A stretch of 64,000 bases of DNA from Kocuria rosea subsp. polaris. GTDB lineage: Bacteria; Actinomycetota; Actinomycetes; Actinomycetales; Micrococcaceae. Under the pieces are notes generated by a model. That model was given only the letters and a program-made list of their open reading frames with translations, ran no database searches and was not told where the DNA came from. The DNA lies in the NCBI RefSeq assembly GCF_001483755.1, contig NZ_LQBK01000022.1:195992-259991 (forward strand). Direction: 5' to 3'. Positions 16,111-23,949 of the stretch are shown one piece after another (within the stretch, counting starts at the first letter, position 1; every line of letters starts with the position of its first letter). A program made the position numbers and the translations under genes.

Positions 16111-17124
16111 GTGACCGACCCCAACGCCACCCTGCTCACCGCCTCCCTGTGGCCGGACCCCGCCGCGCGGCCCGCTCCCGCCCCGGGTGCGGTCCCCGCC
16201 GCCTACGAGCCCGAGCACTACGCCGTGCCCGAGGACGTCCCCGCGGGGGAGGGCACCCGGCGGCGCTCCGCCCAGGCCGACGACGGGCGCCGCCGCAACC
16301 TCTCCCACCCGCCCGCGCCGGAGCCGCTGCCGCACCCGGTGGCCGACAACCACACCCACCTGGACCTGCAGGACGGCCGGGTCCAGGTCTCGGTGCGCGA
16401 CGCCGCGGACGCCGCCGCCCTCGCCGGCGTGGGCGGGCTCGTCCAGGTCGGCTGCGACGTCCCGTCCTCCCGCTTCGCCGTGGCCGCCGCCGGGGCCGAC
16501 CCCCGGGTGCTCGCCGCGGTGGCGCTGCACCCCAACGAGGCGCCGAAGCTCGCGGCCGCCGGGACCCTCGACGAGGCGCTCGCCGTGATCCGGGAACTGG
16601 GGGAGCACGAGCGGGTGCGGGCCTTCGGCGAGACCGGCCTCGACTACTTCCGCACCGAGGGGGAGGGCCGGGAGCACCAGAAGGCGTCCTTCCGGGAGCA
16701 CATCCGCTTCGCCCGCGAGACCGGCAAGGCGCTGCAGATCCACGACCGGGACGCCCACGCCGACGTCGTCGCCGTCCTGCTGGAGGAGGGCGCCCCCGAG
16801 CGCACCGTGTTCCACTGCTTCTCCGGGGACGAGGAGCTCGCGCGGATCTGCAACGAGCACGGCTGGTACATGTCCTTCTCCGGCACCGTCACCTTCAAGA
16901 ACAGCCACGACCTGAAGGCCGCGCTGCGCACCGCCCGCCCCGAGCTCGTGCTCACCGAGACCGACGCGCCGTTCCTCACCCCGCACCCCTACCGGGGCCG
17001 GCCCAACGCCAGCTACGTGGTCAACTACACGGTGCGCGGCATGGCCGGGATCCTGGAGCAGGAGCTGGAGCCGCTGTGCGAGCGCCTCTGGTCCAACACG
17101 GTGGAGGTGTACGGCGAGTTCTGA
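16111..17124 (+). CDS. TatD-family metal-dependent hydrolase (DNase)
   Basis: TIM-barrel metallohydrolase of the TatD family, a Mg-dependent 3'-5' nuclease type. Metal ligands appear in order: DNHTHLDL (His-x-His), GETGLDYF (Glu), LQIHDRDAH (His), VFHCFSGD (His) and LTETDAPFL (Asp). The catalytic barrel starts near residue 72; the preceding segment is Pro/Ala/Arg-rich and not part of the family. GTG at 16111 has GAGGTG 6 nt upstream; a GTG at 16102 is also possible. The metG-tatD-rpf-rsmA-ispE order common in actinobacteria is partly kept (rsmA-ispE follow), but a DUF559 gene and repeat arrays sit where rpf or similar would be. Confidence 0.92.
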   Translation: MTDPNATLLTASLWPDPAARPAPAPGAVPAAYEPEHYAVPEDVPAGEGTRRRSAQADDGRRRNLSHPPAPEPLPHPVADNHTHLDLQDGRVQVSVRDAADAAALAGVGGLVQVGCDVPSSRFAVAAAGADPRVLAAVALHPNEAPKLAAAGTLDEALAVIRELGEHERVRAFGETGLDYFRTEGEGREHQKASFREHIRFARETGKALQIHDRDAHADVVAVLLEEGAPERTVFHCFSGDEELARICNEHGWYMSFSGTVTFKNSHDLKAALRTARPELVLTETDAPFLTPHPYRGRPNASYVVNYTVRGMAGILEQELEPLCERLWSNTVEVYGEF

Positions 17125-17161
17125 CCAGGCCCCTGGCCCGCCCCGTTCCACCCCACCCGCA

Positions 17162-17456
17162 TCGCCGAGTCCCCACATCTCGGCTGCCCGCGGCTACCGA
17201 TTCCCCACGTTGTGGCGCCTGACATTGCCGAGCCCCCAGAGAGTGGCGTCATGCATCGCCGAGTCCCCAGACTGTGGCGCCTGACATTGCCGAGTCCCCA
17301 GGCCGTGGTGCCTCGCATAGCCGAGTCCCCAGGATCCGGAGGCTCTCTGGCGCCGAGTCCCCACGCTCGGGCGTTCACGGGCGGTGAGCCCCCAAGGCAC
17401 TCGCATTTCCCCATGAATGTTCGTGGGGAAACAAGAGTCACTTGGGGACTCGACGG
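17162..17456. repeat. Repeat-family locus B: eight GCCGAG boxes on a 31-bp grid plus stem-loop core
   Basis: Boxes related to GCCGAGTCCCCA begin at 17164, 17196, 17227, 17258, 17289, 17320, 17352 and 17383, spacings 32,31,31,31,31,32,31. The 19 nt between boxes vary, though several contain GTGGCGCCTGACAT. The last box opens the 72-nt core (17383-17454): arm, loop ATGAATGTTCGT, arm closing at CTCGAC. The inner stem is TTTCCCC/GGGGAAA. No further inverted boxes follow. It lies between the convergent tatD and DUF559 genes; nothing else is visible from 17457 to 17566. Confidence 0.9.
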
Positions 17457-17566
17457 CATGCCGCCGCTCAGCGCCGGCAAGCGAGGAAGCACAGCAGGGC
17501 GGGTGGTGCGGCACGGCCCGGTCACCGCGGTGGCGGTGTGCCGCAACGGTGGAGCGGGGCCGGGTG

Positions 17567-17608
17567 GTGCGGATCAGCGGGTGCGGGTCAGCGGGTGCGG
17601 GTCAGCGG
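17567..17608. repeat. 14-bp tandem repeat, three copies, over the DUF559 stop codon
   Basis: GTGCGGRTCAGCGG three times (17567, 17581, 17595). The third copy holds the DUF559 stop codon (17602-17604); the other two lie 3' of the gene. Probably slippage-type duplication of the gene's tail. Confidence 0.7.
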
Positions 17609-18498
17609 GTGACGGCTGAGCGGCGCAGGGCGGCTTCGACCCGGGCGACGGTCGTGGCGGGGGAGCGCACGACGTCGTGCCAGCCCACCCGGATGACGGT
17701 CCACCCCAGCTCCTGGATCTCGATCTCGCGCCGTCGCTCGTTGCGGATCACGGTGGCGGCGGAGTCCGCGTACTTCGTCTCGCCGTCGAACTCGAGCACC
17801 AGCCGCTGCTCGGGCCATGCGAAGTCCGCCCGGTAGGACCCCGTCCGTCCCACGATCACCCACTGAAGTTCCGGCTCCGGCAGGCCGGACTCCGCCAGCA
17901 TCAGGCGGGTGAGGGTCTCGCCCACGGACTCGGAACGCGTGTCCATGGCGTCCAGCACGCGCCGCGCCCGGCGCACGCCCCGCCGGCCCGCCCACTCCGA
18001 CAGGCGGTTCTCCAGCGCGATCCGCGTGAGACCGAAGCGATGCGCCTGGTCCGCCAGGACCACGGCGTCGGTGAAGGGCAGCAACCGGGCGCAGTCCAGC
18101 AGCGTGCGCTCGCCCGACGTGGCACGCAGTCCGTGGATCGTGACGATGTCGGTCTCGGGCAGCGGCTCCTGATGCCTGACGACTCCGGCGTATCCGTTGT
18201 GGGTCCCCCGGCCCGGCCGGGTGAGCGTGTGCAGGCGGGCCGGGACACGGCGCAGATGGAGGCCGTGCACGAGGGCGGCCGAGGCGAGACAGAACACCGG
18301 TGGCACGGAGGCAGCGCGGGTGAGCGCCCGGTGCCGGAGCAACGACTGCTCCTCGGGCCTGAGCTGCCGGTAGCCGTCCGACGACGCGAAGTAGCCGGGG
18401 TGGACTCGGTGGAGCTCGCCGACGCGGAGTCGACGCCGGATCTCGTGGCCGCTGAGGCCGGTGTCGTGCAACTGGGTAAGGCTCATGAGCTCGGTCAT
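17602..18498 (-). CDS. DUF559 endonuclease-like protein with AbiEi-like N-terminus
   Basis: 298-residue protein with two parts. The N-terminus has a winged-helix-like segment ([19 protein letters not shown], residues ~18-36) of the kind found in AbiEi-type antitoxins. The C-terminus is a DUF559/Vsr-like PD-(D/E)xK nuclease fold: [17 protein letters not shown] (223-239) with Asp225, Glu236 and Asp238, then [14 protein letters not shown]. Such proteins are common singletons in actinobacteria with no settled function; nuclease activity is inference. The start is uncertain: no Shine-Dalgarno, only TATCAA 6 nt upstream. Repeat arrays lie on both sides of it (17162-17456 and 18608-18714), and its base composition matches its neighbours. 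Confidence 0.8.
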   Translation of the reverse strand: MTELMSLTQLHDTGLSGHEIRRRLRVGELHRVHPGYFASSDGYRQLRPEEQSLLRHRALTRAASVPPVFCLASAALVHGLHLRRVPARLHTLTRPGRGTHNGYAGVVRHQEPLPETDIVTIHGLRATSGERTLLDCARLLPFTDAVVLADQAHRFGLTRIALENRLSEWAGRRGVRRARRVLDAMDTRSESVGETLTRLMLAESGLPEPELQWVIVGRTGSYRADFAWPEQRLVLEFDGETKYADSAATVIRNERRREIEIQELGWTVIRVGWHDVVRSPATTVARVEAALRRSAVTR

Positions 18499-18607
18499 GC
18501 CCTGTTGATAGCTGGAACGAAACCGCGGTGGTCCGGCGCCGCCGCGATGACGAACAACCGCGCGACATGGACATGCCACACAGAAATGGGGAGTGGGAAT
18601 GGCGTGC

Positions 18608-18714
18608 CCGCCGAGCCCCCAATCCAGTCGCATTTCCCCATGCCGATTCGTGGGGACACGAAACAACAGTGGGGGCTCGACGCCCGCGGGGGGTGGAGCT
18701 TGGGGACTCGGCGG
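18608..18714. repeat. Repeat-family locus C: stem-loop core plus one inverted box
   Basis: Core 18610-18681 (GCCGAG to CTCGAC, 72 nt) with loop ATGCCGATTCGT. The inner left arm is GTCGCATTTCCCC; the right arm is partly decayed. One additional inverted box, CTCGGC at 18707, lies exactly 31 bp after CTCGAC at 18676. It lies between the divergent DUF559 and rsmA genes. The remaining ~60 nt up to the rsmA -10 element are purine-rich (GGGGAGAGAAGAGGG-like). Confidence 0.85.
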
Positions 18715-18777
18715 CAGACGGGCGGGGAGAGAAGAGGGAGAGAAGGGGCAGGGGGCGGGGGAGGCGAGTGCGGCCGA

Positions 18778-18783
18778 TACGAT
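18778..18783 (+). promoter_or_regulatory. -10 hexamer of rsmA, leaderless arrangement
   Basis: TACGAT, 6 nt (GGCTCG), GTG 18790. There is no Shine-Dalgarno for this start. Confidence 0.55.
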
Positions 18784-18789
18784 GGCTCG

Positions 18790-19692
18790 GTGACTGAATC
18801 CAGTGCGCCAGAGCCCGCTGCCCGTGCCCTGCTGGGGCCCGCGGAGATCCGCGCGCTCGCGGAGCAGCTCGGCATCCGGCCGACCAAGACGCTCGGGCAG
18901 AACTTCGTGATCGACCCCAACACGATCCGGCGGATCATCGCCGCCGCACGGCTGGGCGAGCACGAGACGGTGCTGGAGGTGGGACCGGGGCTGGGCTCGC
19001 TGACCCTCGGGCTGCTGGACGCCGCCGAGCAGGTCGTGGCCGTGGAGATCGACCCGCCGCTGGCGGCGCAGCTGCCGCACACGGTGGAGCAGCTGCGCCC
19101 CGAGCTGGCGGGCCGCCTGACCGTGCTCGAGCAGGATGCCATGCGCGTCGAGGAGCTGCCCGCCGAGCCCACCGCCCTGGTGGCGAACCTGCCGTACAAC
19201 GTGGCCGTCCCGGTGCTGCTGCACCTGCTGGCCCGCTTCCCCTCGATCCGCCGCGGGCTGGTGATGGTGCAGGAGGAGGTCGCGGACCGGCTGGCCGCCG
19301 CGCCGGGCTCCAAGGTCTACGGGGTGCCGTCGGTGAAGGCCTCGTGGTACGCCGAGGTCACCAAGGCCGGGACCATCGGGAAGAACGTGTTCTGGCCGGC
19401 CCCGAAGATCGCCTCGGGGCTGGTGCGCTTCGTGCGCCGCGAGCAGCCGGTGGCGGACGTGGACCGGGAGCTGGTGTTCGCGGCGGTGGACGCGGCTTTC
19501 GCCCAGCGGCGCAAGACCCTGCGGGCCGCCCTGGCAGGGTGGGCGGGCTCCGCCGCGGCGGCCGGGGAGATCCTCGCGGCGGCTGGGATCGACCCGGGGG
19601 AGCGCGGGGAGAAGCTGGACGTGCACGCGTTCGCCCGGATCGCCCAGGCCGGCGCCGCCGCAGGACTGACCGCGGGGGTGCGCGGGGCATGA
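18790..19692 (+). CDS. rsmA: 16S rRNA (adenine1518/1519-N6)-dimethyltransferase RsmA (KsgA)
   Basis: Dimethylates A1518 and A1519 in the 3' hairpin of 16S rRNA, a late quality-control step of 30S assembly. 300 residues, normal for the family. Visible motifs: [20 protein letters not shown] motif [30 protein letters not shown] and the catalytic [11 protein letters not shown]. The C-terminal helical domain contains [12 protein letters not shown]. Its stop overlaps the ispE start by 4 nt (ATGA), the usual actinobacterial rsmA-ispE pair. Transcription probably starts at its own GTG. Confidence 0.96.
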   Translation: MTESSAPEPAARALLGPAEIRALAEQLGIRPTKTLGQNFVIDPNTIRRIIAAARLGEHETVLEVGPGLGSLTLGLLDAAEQVVAVEIDPPLAAQLPHTVEQLRPELAGRLTVLEQDAMRVEELPAEPTALVANLPYNVAVPVLLHLLARFPSIRRGLVMVQEEVADRLAAAPGSKVYGVPSVKASWYAEVTKAGTIGKNVFWPAPKIASGLVRFVRREQPVADVDRELVFAAVDAAFAQRRKTLRAALAGWAGSAAAAGEILAAAGIDPGERGEKLDVHAFARIAQAGAAAGLTAGVRGA

Positions 19693-20636
19693 CCACCACG
19701 CCGCGCCCGGAGCGGGCCGCCGCCCCCGGGAAGGTCAACCTGTTCTTCGCCGCGGGCCCGCCGCGCCCGGACGGCTACCACGACGTCGCGAGCCTGTACT
19801 GCGCGGTGAGCACGGGCGAGACCGTGACGGTCGCGCCGACCCGGAGCGGCGGCACCACCGTGGGCGTGGCGGCGGTCCCGGGCTCGCTCGTGGCCCAGCA
19901 GATCGACCGGGGGACGTTCACCCTGGACGCGGTGCCCACCGACGGGTCCAACCTGGCGGTCCGGGCCGCCGAGGCCGTGCTCGCGCGCTTCCCGCGGCTC
20001 TCGGGCGGGCTGCACCTGCAGATCGACAAGGCCGTTCCGGTGGCCGGCGGCATGGGCGGGGGCTCCGCGGACGCCGCGGCGGCCCTGCTCGCCGTGAACC
20101 GGCTCGCCGCCCGCGTCTCCGGGGAGCCCCCGCTCGACGACGACGCGCTGCTGGAGCTCGCGGCCGGTCTCGGCGCCGACGTGCCGTTCGCGCTGACGGG
20201 CGGGGCGGCGGTGGGCACCGGGACGGGGGCGCACCTGCGGCCGGTGGCGGTCGGGGCGCCGCTGCACCTGGTCCTGGTGGCGGCCGAGGCCGGGCTGTCG
20301 ACGCCCGCGGTCTACGCCGAGCTGGACCGCCTGCGCGCGCGCGAGGACGTCCCGCCGCCCCGGCTGCCGGCGGGTCTCGAGGAGGCCCTGCGCGCCGGGC
20401 AGGCCGGCGAGCTGGCCCCGCTGCTGGTCAACGACCTGCAGGCCGCGGCCCTCTCGCTCGCCCCGCAGCTGGCGCCCGTGCTGGCCGCCGGTGCGGCCGC
20501 CGGCGCCCTGGCGAGCTTCGTGTCCGGGTCCGGGCCCACCGTGGCCCACCTCGTGGCGGACGCCGCGGCGGCCGAGGACCTCGCGGACGTGCTCCGGGGC
20601 CGGGGAGCGCCGGCTCTCGCGGTGCGGGCTCCCTGA
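19689..20636 (+). CDS. ispE: 4-diphosphocytidyl-2-C-methyl-D-erythritol kinase IspE
   Basis: GHMP-family kinase that phosphorylates CDP-methylerythritol in the MEP isoprenoid pathway. Motifs: [21 protein letters not shown] at the N-terminus (substrate and ATP loops), the glycine-rich phosphate loop [21 protein letters not shown] near residue 120, and [14 protein letters not shown] near residue 280. 315 residues, standard. Start ATG overlaps the rsmA stop, so translation is probably coupled. The final ~80 nt are repeated twice more just after the stop codon (see the 92-bp repeat). In many relatives an ABC-F gene follows ispE; here that gene is 20 kb away at 41.2 kb. Confidence 0.96.
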   Translation: MTTTPRPERAAAPGKVNLFFAAGPPRPDGYHDVASLYCAVSTGETVTVAPTRSGGTTVGVAAVPGSLVAQQIDRGTFTLDAVPTDGSNLAVRAAEAVLARFPRLSGGLHLQIDKAVPVAGGMGGGSADAAAALLAVNRLAARVSGEPPLDDDALLELAAGLGADVPFALTGGAAVGTGTGAHLRPVAVGAPLHLVLVAAEAGLSTPAVYAELDRLRAREDVPPPRLPAGLEEALRAGQAGELAPLLVNDLQAAALSLAPQLAPVLAAGAAAGALASFVSGSGPTVAHLVADAAAAEDLADVLRGRGAPALAVRAP

Positions 20637-20820
20637 CCCCGGGGGACGCGGAGGCGGCTGCGGCCGAGGATCTCGTGGACGTGCTCCAGGGCCGGGGAGC
20701 GCCGGCTCTCGCGGTGCGGGCTCCCTGACCCCGGGGGACGCGGAGGCGGCTGCGGCCGATGACTTCGCGGACGTGCTCAGGGGCCAGGGAGCGCCCGCTT
20801 CCGCGGTGCGGGCTCCCTGA
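20553..20820 (+). repeat. 92-bp tandem repeat of the ispE 3' end
   Basis: The last ~80 nt of ispE, ending GCGGTGCGGGCTCCCTGA (stop 20634-20636), recur with stops at 20728 and 20820, an exact 92-bp period. Each extra copy still encodes a variant of the ispE tail (for example DVLRGQGAPASAVRAP before its stop) but has no start codon. The copies differ at several bases, so the duplication is not recent or is under drift. Confidence 0.9.
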
Positions 20821-20890
20821 CCCCTGGCGTTCGACCGCCGGCGCCTGGATCGGACCTGACCTCCCGGGTTCAGGCGGCGCCGGCGGACGG

Positions 20891-22252
20891 TCAGCGGTGC
20901 TGCGGACCGGTCTCCTGGGCGGGCGCCGGGTCCGCCGCCGGGCGGGTCTGGCGCTGCACCACGAACGCGGGCACCACTGCGGCGCCGCGGCCGCTGAGCC
21001 GCTCGAAGCGCTCCTCGAACCGGCGCAGCCGGCCCCGGGGCTCCACGGCCAGCACCACGCCGTCGACCCGGTCGGTGAGGGCGGCCAGCTCGGCCGCCCC
21101 GGCCCGCGGCGGGACCGTGGCCACGAGCAGCGAGGGCGTGGTGTCGTCCATGCCCAGCCAGTTCGTGTCGCCCAGCGGACCCACGGCCTCGGTGAGCGTG
21201 TCCGCGCCCACGACCTCCACGGTGCCGCCCCACGAGGAGACCACGTTGTCCAGGGCCCGGACGACGACCGCGGCCTGACCGGGCAGGGTCGAGTGCACGG
21301 CGATCCGGGATCCCGGCCGCGGCACGGCGCGGTCCTCGTCCTGGGAGAGCCGGCGCAGCAGCTCGAGGGCGCCGTCCTCGTCGTCCTCGGAGCTCAGCAC
21401 CACCACGGGCGAGCCGGTCGCGTCGGCGAGCCGGTCGGGCCGGCGCACGCTGCGGTCGGCGCGCTCCCGGAAGGCGCCGGCGAGGGCGCCGAGCACCAGC
21501 CCGCCGACCAGCCCGCCGGCCACGAAGAGCAGCAGCCCGGCCGAGGAGGGCTCCTGCGGCGGCGTGGCCTCGCTGATCACGCGGCCCGGGGTCGGGGCGA
21601 TGAGGGCCAGGGCGGTGCGCTGCTCGCGCAGCTGCCGCAGGGAGGAGGAGTCGTCGTCGCTGCGCTCGAGGCCGGCGATGGACTTGTCGATGCGCTGCAG
21701 GGTGTCGTCGGCGGTGGTCTGCACGTCCTCGCCGCGGTCGGCGAGGTACGCGGTGGCCAGGGCGTTGGCCCGCTCGGCGGCCTGGTTCGGGTCGTCGGCG
21801 GTGACCGTCACCCGCAGCACCTGGGTGTCGTCCGGGGCGGTGGTCGAGAGCCGCTCGAGCAGGTCCTCGGCCAGCGCGGGGTCGGCCTCCTCGACGGGGA
21901 CGTCCTGCAGCAGGGCCGCGGCCCGCAGCGTGATGCGCTGGGAGGCCATCGTGGCCATCTCCGTCTGCATCTCGACCTCCTCGAACCCGGAGTCGCCCGT
22001 GAGCGGGTTCACCGCGCTCGGGGTGACGGTCATCGAGGCGGTCGCCTGGTAGGTCGGCGGCCACAGCAGCCCCGCGACCACGGCGGCGGCCAGGACCACG
22101 AGCCAGGTGCTGAGGATCGTGGGCCAGCGGCGCAGGACGCGGCGCCACGGCGGCGTCGGGTCCGCCGGCTCCGGGCGGCGCGGACGGGTCCGGACGGTGT
22201 CGTCCCGGGTCCGGCGCCGGTCGGCGCCGATGGTGTTCAGAGTCTCGCTCAT
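20891..22252 (-). CDS. Wzz-type chain-length protein with degenerate kinase-like C-terminus
   Basis: 453-residue polysaccharide copolymerase-like protein: helix 1 (about 48-66), a periplasmic-type coiled region with a Wzz signature (TYQATASMTVTPSAVNPL), helix 2 (about 238-260), then a cytosolic domain resembling a bacterial tyrosine kinase. In that domain the P-loop position reads STLPGQAAVV (321-330) instead of ALPGEGKS, and the other Walker motifs and the Tyr-rich tail are absent, so it should not bind ATP in the usual way. ATG at 22252 has GGGGGGA 8 nt upstream. Last gene of the leftward polysaccharide operon, 170 nt after the flippase. Confidence 0.85.
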   Translation of the reverse strand: MSETLNTIGADRRRTRDDTVRTRPRRPEPADPTPPWRRVLRRWPTILSTWLVVLAAAVVAGLLWPPTYQATASMTVTPSAVNPLTGDSGFEEVEMQTEMATMASQRITLRAAALLQDVPVEEADPALAEDLLERLSTTAPDDTQVLRVTVTADDPNQAAERANALATAYLADRGEDVQTTADDTLQRIDKSIAGLERSDDDSSSLRQLREQRTALALIAPTPGRVISEATPPQEPSSAGLLLFVAGGLVGGLVLGALAGAFRERADRSVRRPDRLADATGSPVVVLSSEDDEDGALELLRRLSQDEDRAVPRPGSRIAVHSTLPGQAAVVVRALDNVVSSWGGTVEVVGADTLTEAVGPLGDTNWLGMDDTTPSLLVATVPPRAGAAELAALTDRVDGVVLAVEPRGRLRRFEERFERLSGRGAAVVPAFVVQRQTRPAADPAPAQETGPQHR

Positions 22253-22422
22253 GTGGATTTCCCCCCTGGTGGATCGCGGGTCGTCTCGGACGGTGCGGCC
22301 GTGCCCGGCGTCCGCCCCCCGGCGGATCGCCGACCCCGGCCTGTCGGAAGCGCTGCCGAGTCCAGCCCGGCCGGCGGCGTCCTGATCCGATGTCGATCGA
22401 TTTGAATGTTACAGATGCAAAC

Positions 22423-23949
22423 TCAGCGGGACCACAGCAGGACCCGGGAACTGCGTGGCCTCTTCGGGCCACACGCCTCGGCGTCCGTCCCCCGGACGGC
22501 GGTCCGGCCCCGGAGCACGAGCACCGCCGCGGCGCCGGCCACGAGCAGACCGGTCAGCGCGAGGTGCACGAACAGTCCGGTGGTGCCGGGGCCGAGCAGG
22601 GCGCGGACCGCCAGCCCGCCGCCGCCGGTGAGCACCGCGGCGGCCGCGGCGATGGCGCCCACCACGGACCAGCGCGGGGCGATGCCGAGCAGCCGCACGG
22701 ACTGGAACAGGGCCAGTCCCGTGTCGGTGAGCACCGACGCCGCCCACGCCGTGGCCGCCCCCACGAGGCCCCACTGCGGGATCAGCCACAGGTTCAGGGC
22801 CACCGCCACGGCCAGGGCCGCGGACTTGTTCATCAGCTGCCACCGGCTGCGCCCGGCCATCAGCAGCAGGGACTGCACCCCGCCGGCCGAGACGGCCAGG
22901 AGCATGGCGGAGGCGATGACGAGCATCGCGGGGTAGCCGGACTCGAAGCCCTCGCCGAAGAAGGACAGGATGACCGGGCCGAACAGCAGCAGCGTGAGGT
23001 AGAACGGCCAGGCGCCGGCCACGAGCACCGCGGTGGTGCGGGTGAACACCGACCGGGCGGTGGCGAGGTCGTCGACCGCGAGCGCCGCGCTGATGGACGG
23101 GCCCGTGACGATGCGCGCGGTGTGGTCGAGCATGGCGCCCACCCGGATGCACCGGTTGACCACGCCGTAGACGCCCGCCGCGGCGGGGCCCAGGAACGCG
23201 GCCACGAGCAGCACGTCGAGCCACTCGAGCAGCGCCTCGACGAAGGCGGTCACGCCGCGGGCGGAGGAGAAGGACCAGAACGCCCGCCGCTGCACCGCCG
23301 TTCCCGGCGGTGCCGCGGCCCCGGGCTCGTCGCGCAGGCCCTTCAGGTACCGGCGCAGCAGCACGAGGGCGAGCACGGCGACCACGGCGACCGGCACCGT
23401 CCACGCCGCCGTGAGGGCCAGCAGCCCTCCGCCGGCGAGGACGACGGCGAGGACGCCGAGCACCCGCAGCGAGGGCAGCACCACGTTCTGCAGGAAGGAG
23501 AAGGTCGGCACCCGGTGCAGCCCGCGCAGGGCGCCGAAGGCGAGGTTGAGCACGGCGCCGAGCACCAGGAAGGGCGCGGCGAGCAGGACGGCGGGGCCGA
23601 CGCTTTCGGGCAGCACCCCCGGCAGGGCCGTGAGCACGGCCGCCACAGCGGCCACGCCCGCAGCGAGCACGAGCACCGGGCGCCCCGCGATCCGCAGCAC
23701 CCCGGTCACCGCCGAGCCCTGGCCCCGGGCGGTGAGGGCGGGGACCGCCCGCACCAGCCCGGTGTCGGCGCCGAAGGTGGACAGGGTCGTGGCGATCGCC
23801 AGCACGGCCACCACCTGGAAGAACTGGCCCGCCGCCGCCGCGCCCGAGGCGTTGGAGACCACCAGCGTGGCGGCGAAGGCCAGCCCCGCCCCGGTGACCA
23901 CGAAGGCGAAGGTCAGCGAGCCCGAGCGCGCCAGCGGCTGCGGGCTCAC
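22423..23949 (-). CDS. Polysaccharide flippase (Wzx/MATE-like)
   Basis: 508-residue polytopic protein of the polysaccharide-transporter (Wzx-like) family, about 12-14 helices, expected to flip lipid-linked oligosaccharide units across the membrane. Typical features are the Gly/Ala-rich first helix (SLTFAFVVTGAGLAFAATL), FGADTGLVRAVP, and the second-half start AFWSFSSARGVTAFVEALLEWLD. GTG at 23949 overlaps the stop of the upstream polymerase gene (GTGA), so the two are translationally coupled. Substrate is unknown. Confidence 0.85.
   Translation of the reverse strand: MSPQPLARSGSLTFAFVVTGAGLAFAATLVVSNASGAAAAGQFFQVVAVLAIATTLSTFGADTGLVRAVPALTARGQGSAVTGVLRIAGRPVLVLAAGVAAVAAVLTALPGVLPESVGPAVLLAAPFLVLGAVLNLAFGALRGLHRVPTFSFLQNVVLPSLRVLGVLAVVLAGGGLLALTAAWTVPVAVVAVLALVLLRRYLKGLRDEPGAAAPPGTAVQRRAFWSFSSARGVTAFVEALLEWLDVLLVAAFLGPAAAGVYGVVNRCIRVGAMLDHTARIVTGPSISAALAVDDLATARSVFTRTTAVLVAGAWPFYLTLLLFGPVILSFFGEGFESGYPAMLVIASAMLLAVSAGGVQSLLLMAGRSRWQLMNKSAALAVAVALNLWLIPQWGLVGAATAWAASVLTDTGLALFQSVRLLGIAPRWSVVGAIAAAAAVLTGGGGLAVRALLGPGTTGLFVHLALTGLLVAGAAAVLVLRGRTAVRGTDAEACGPKRPRSSRVLLWSR

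Noticed and set aside
15912-16139. N-terminal extension of the MoxR protein
   Set aside because: The frame is open for 76 more codons, but they are Arg-rich without similarity, and ATG 15911 has an ideal GAGGAG.
17162-17456. CRISPR array
   Set aside because: Regular 31-bp spacing looks CRISPR-like, but only ~12 nt are constant per unit, boxes also occur in inverted order around a hairpin, spacers are related to one another, and there are no cas genes.
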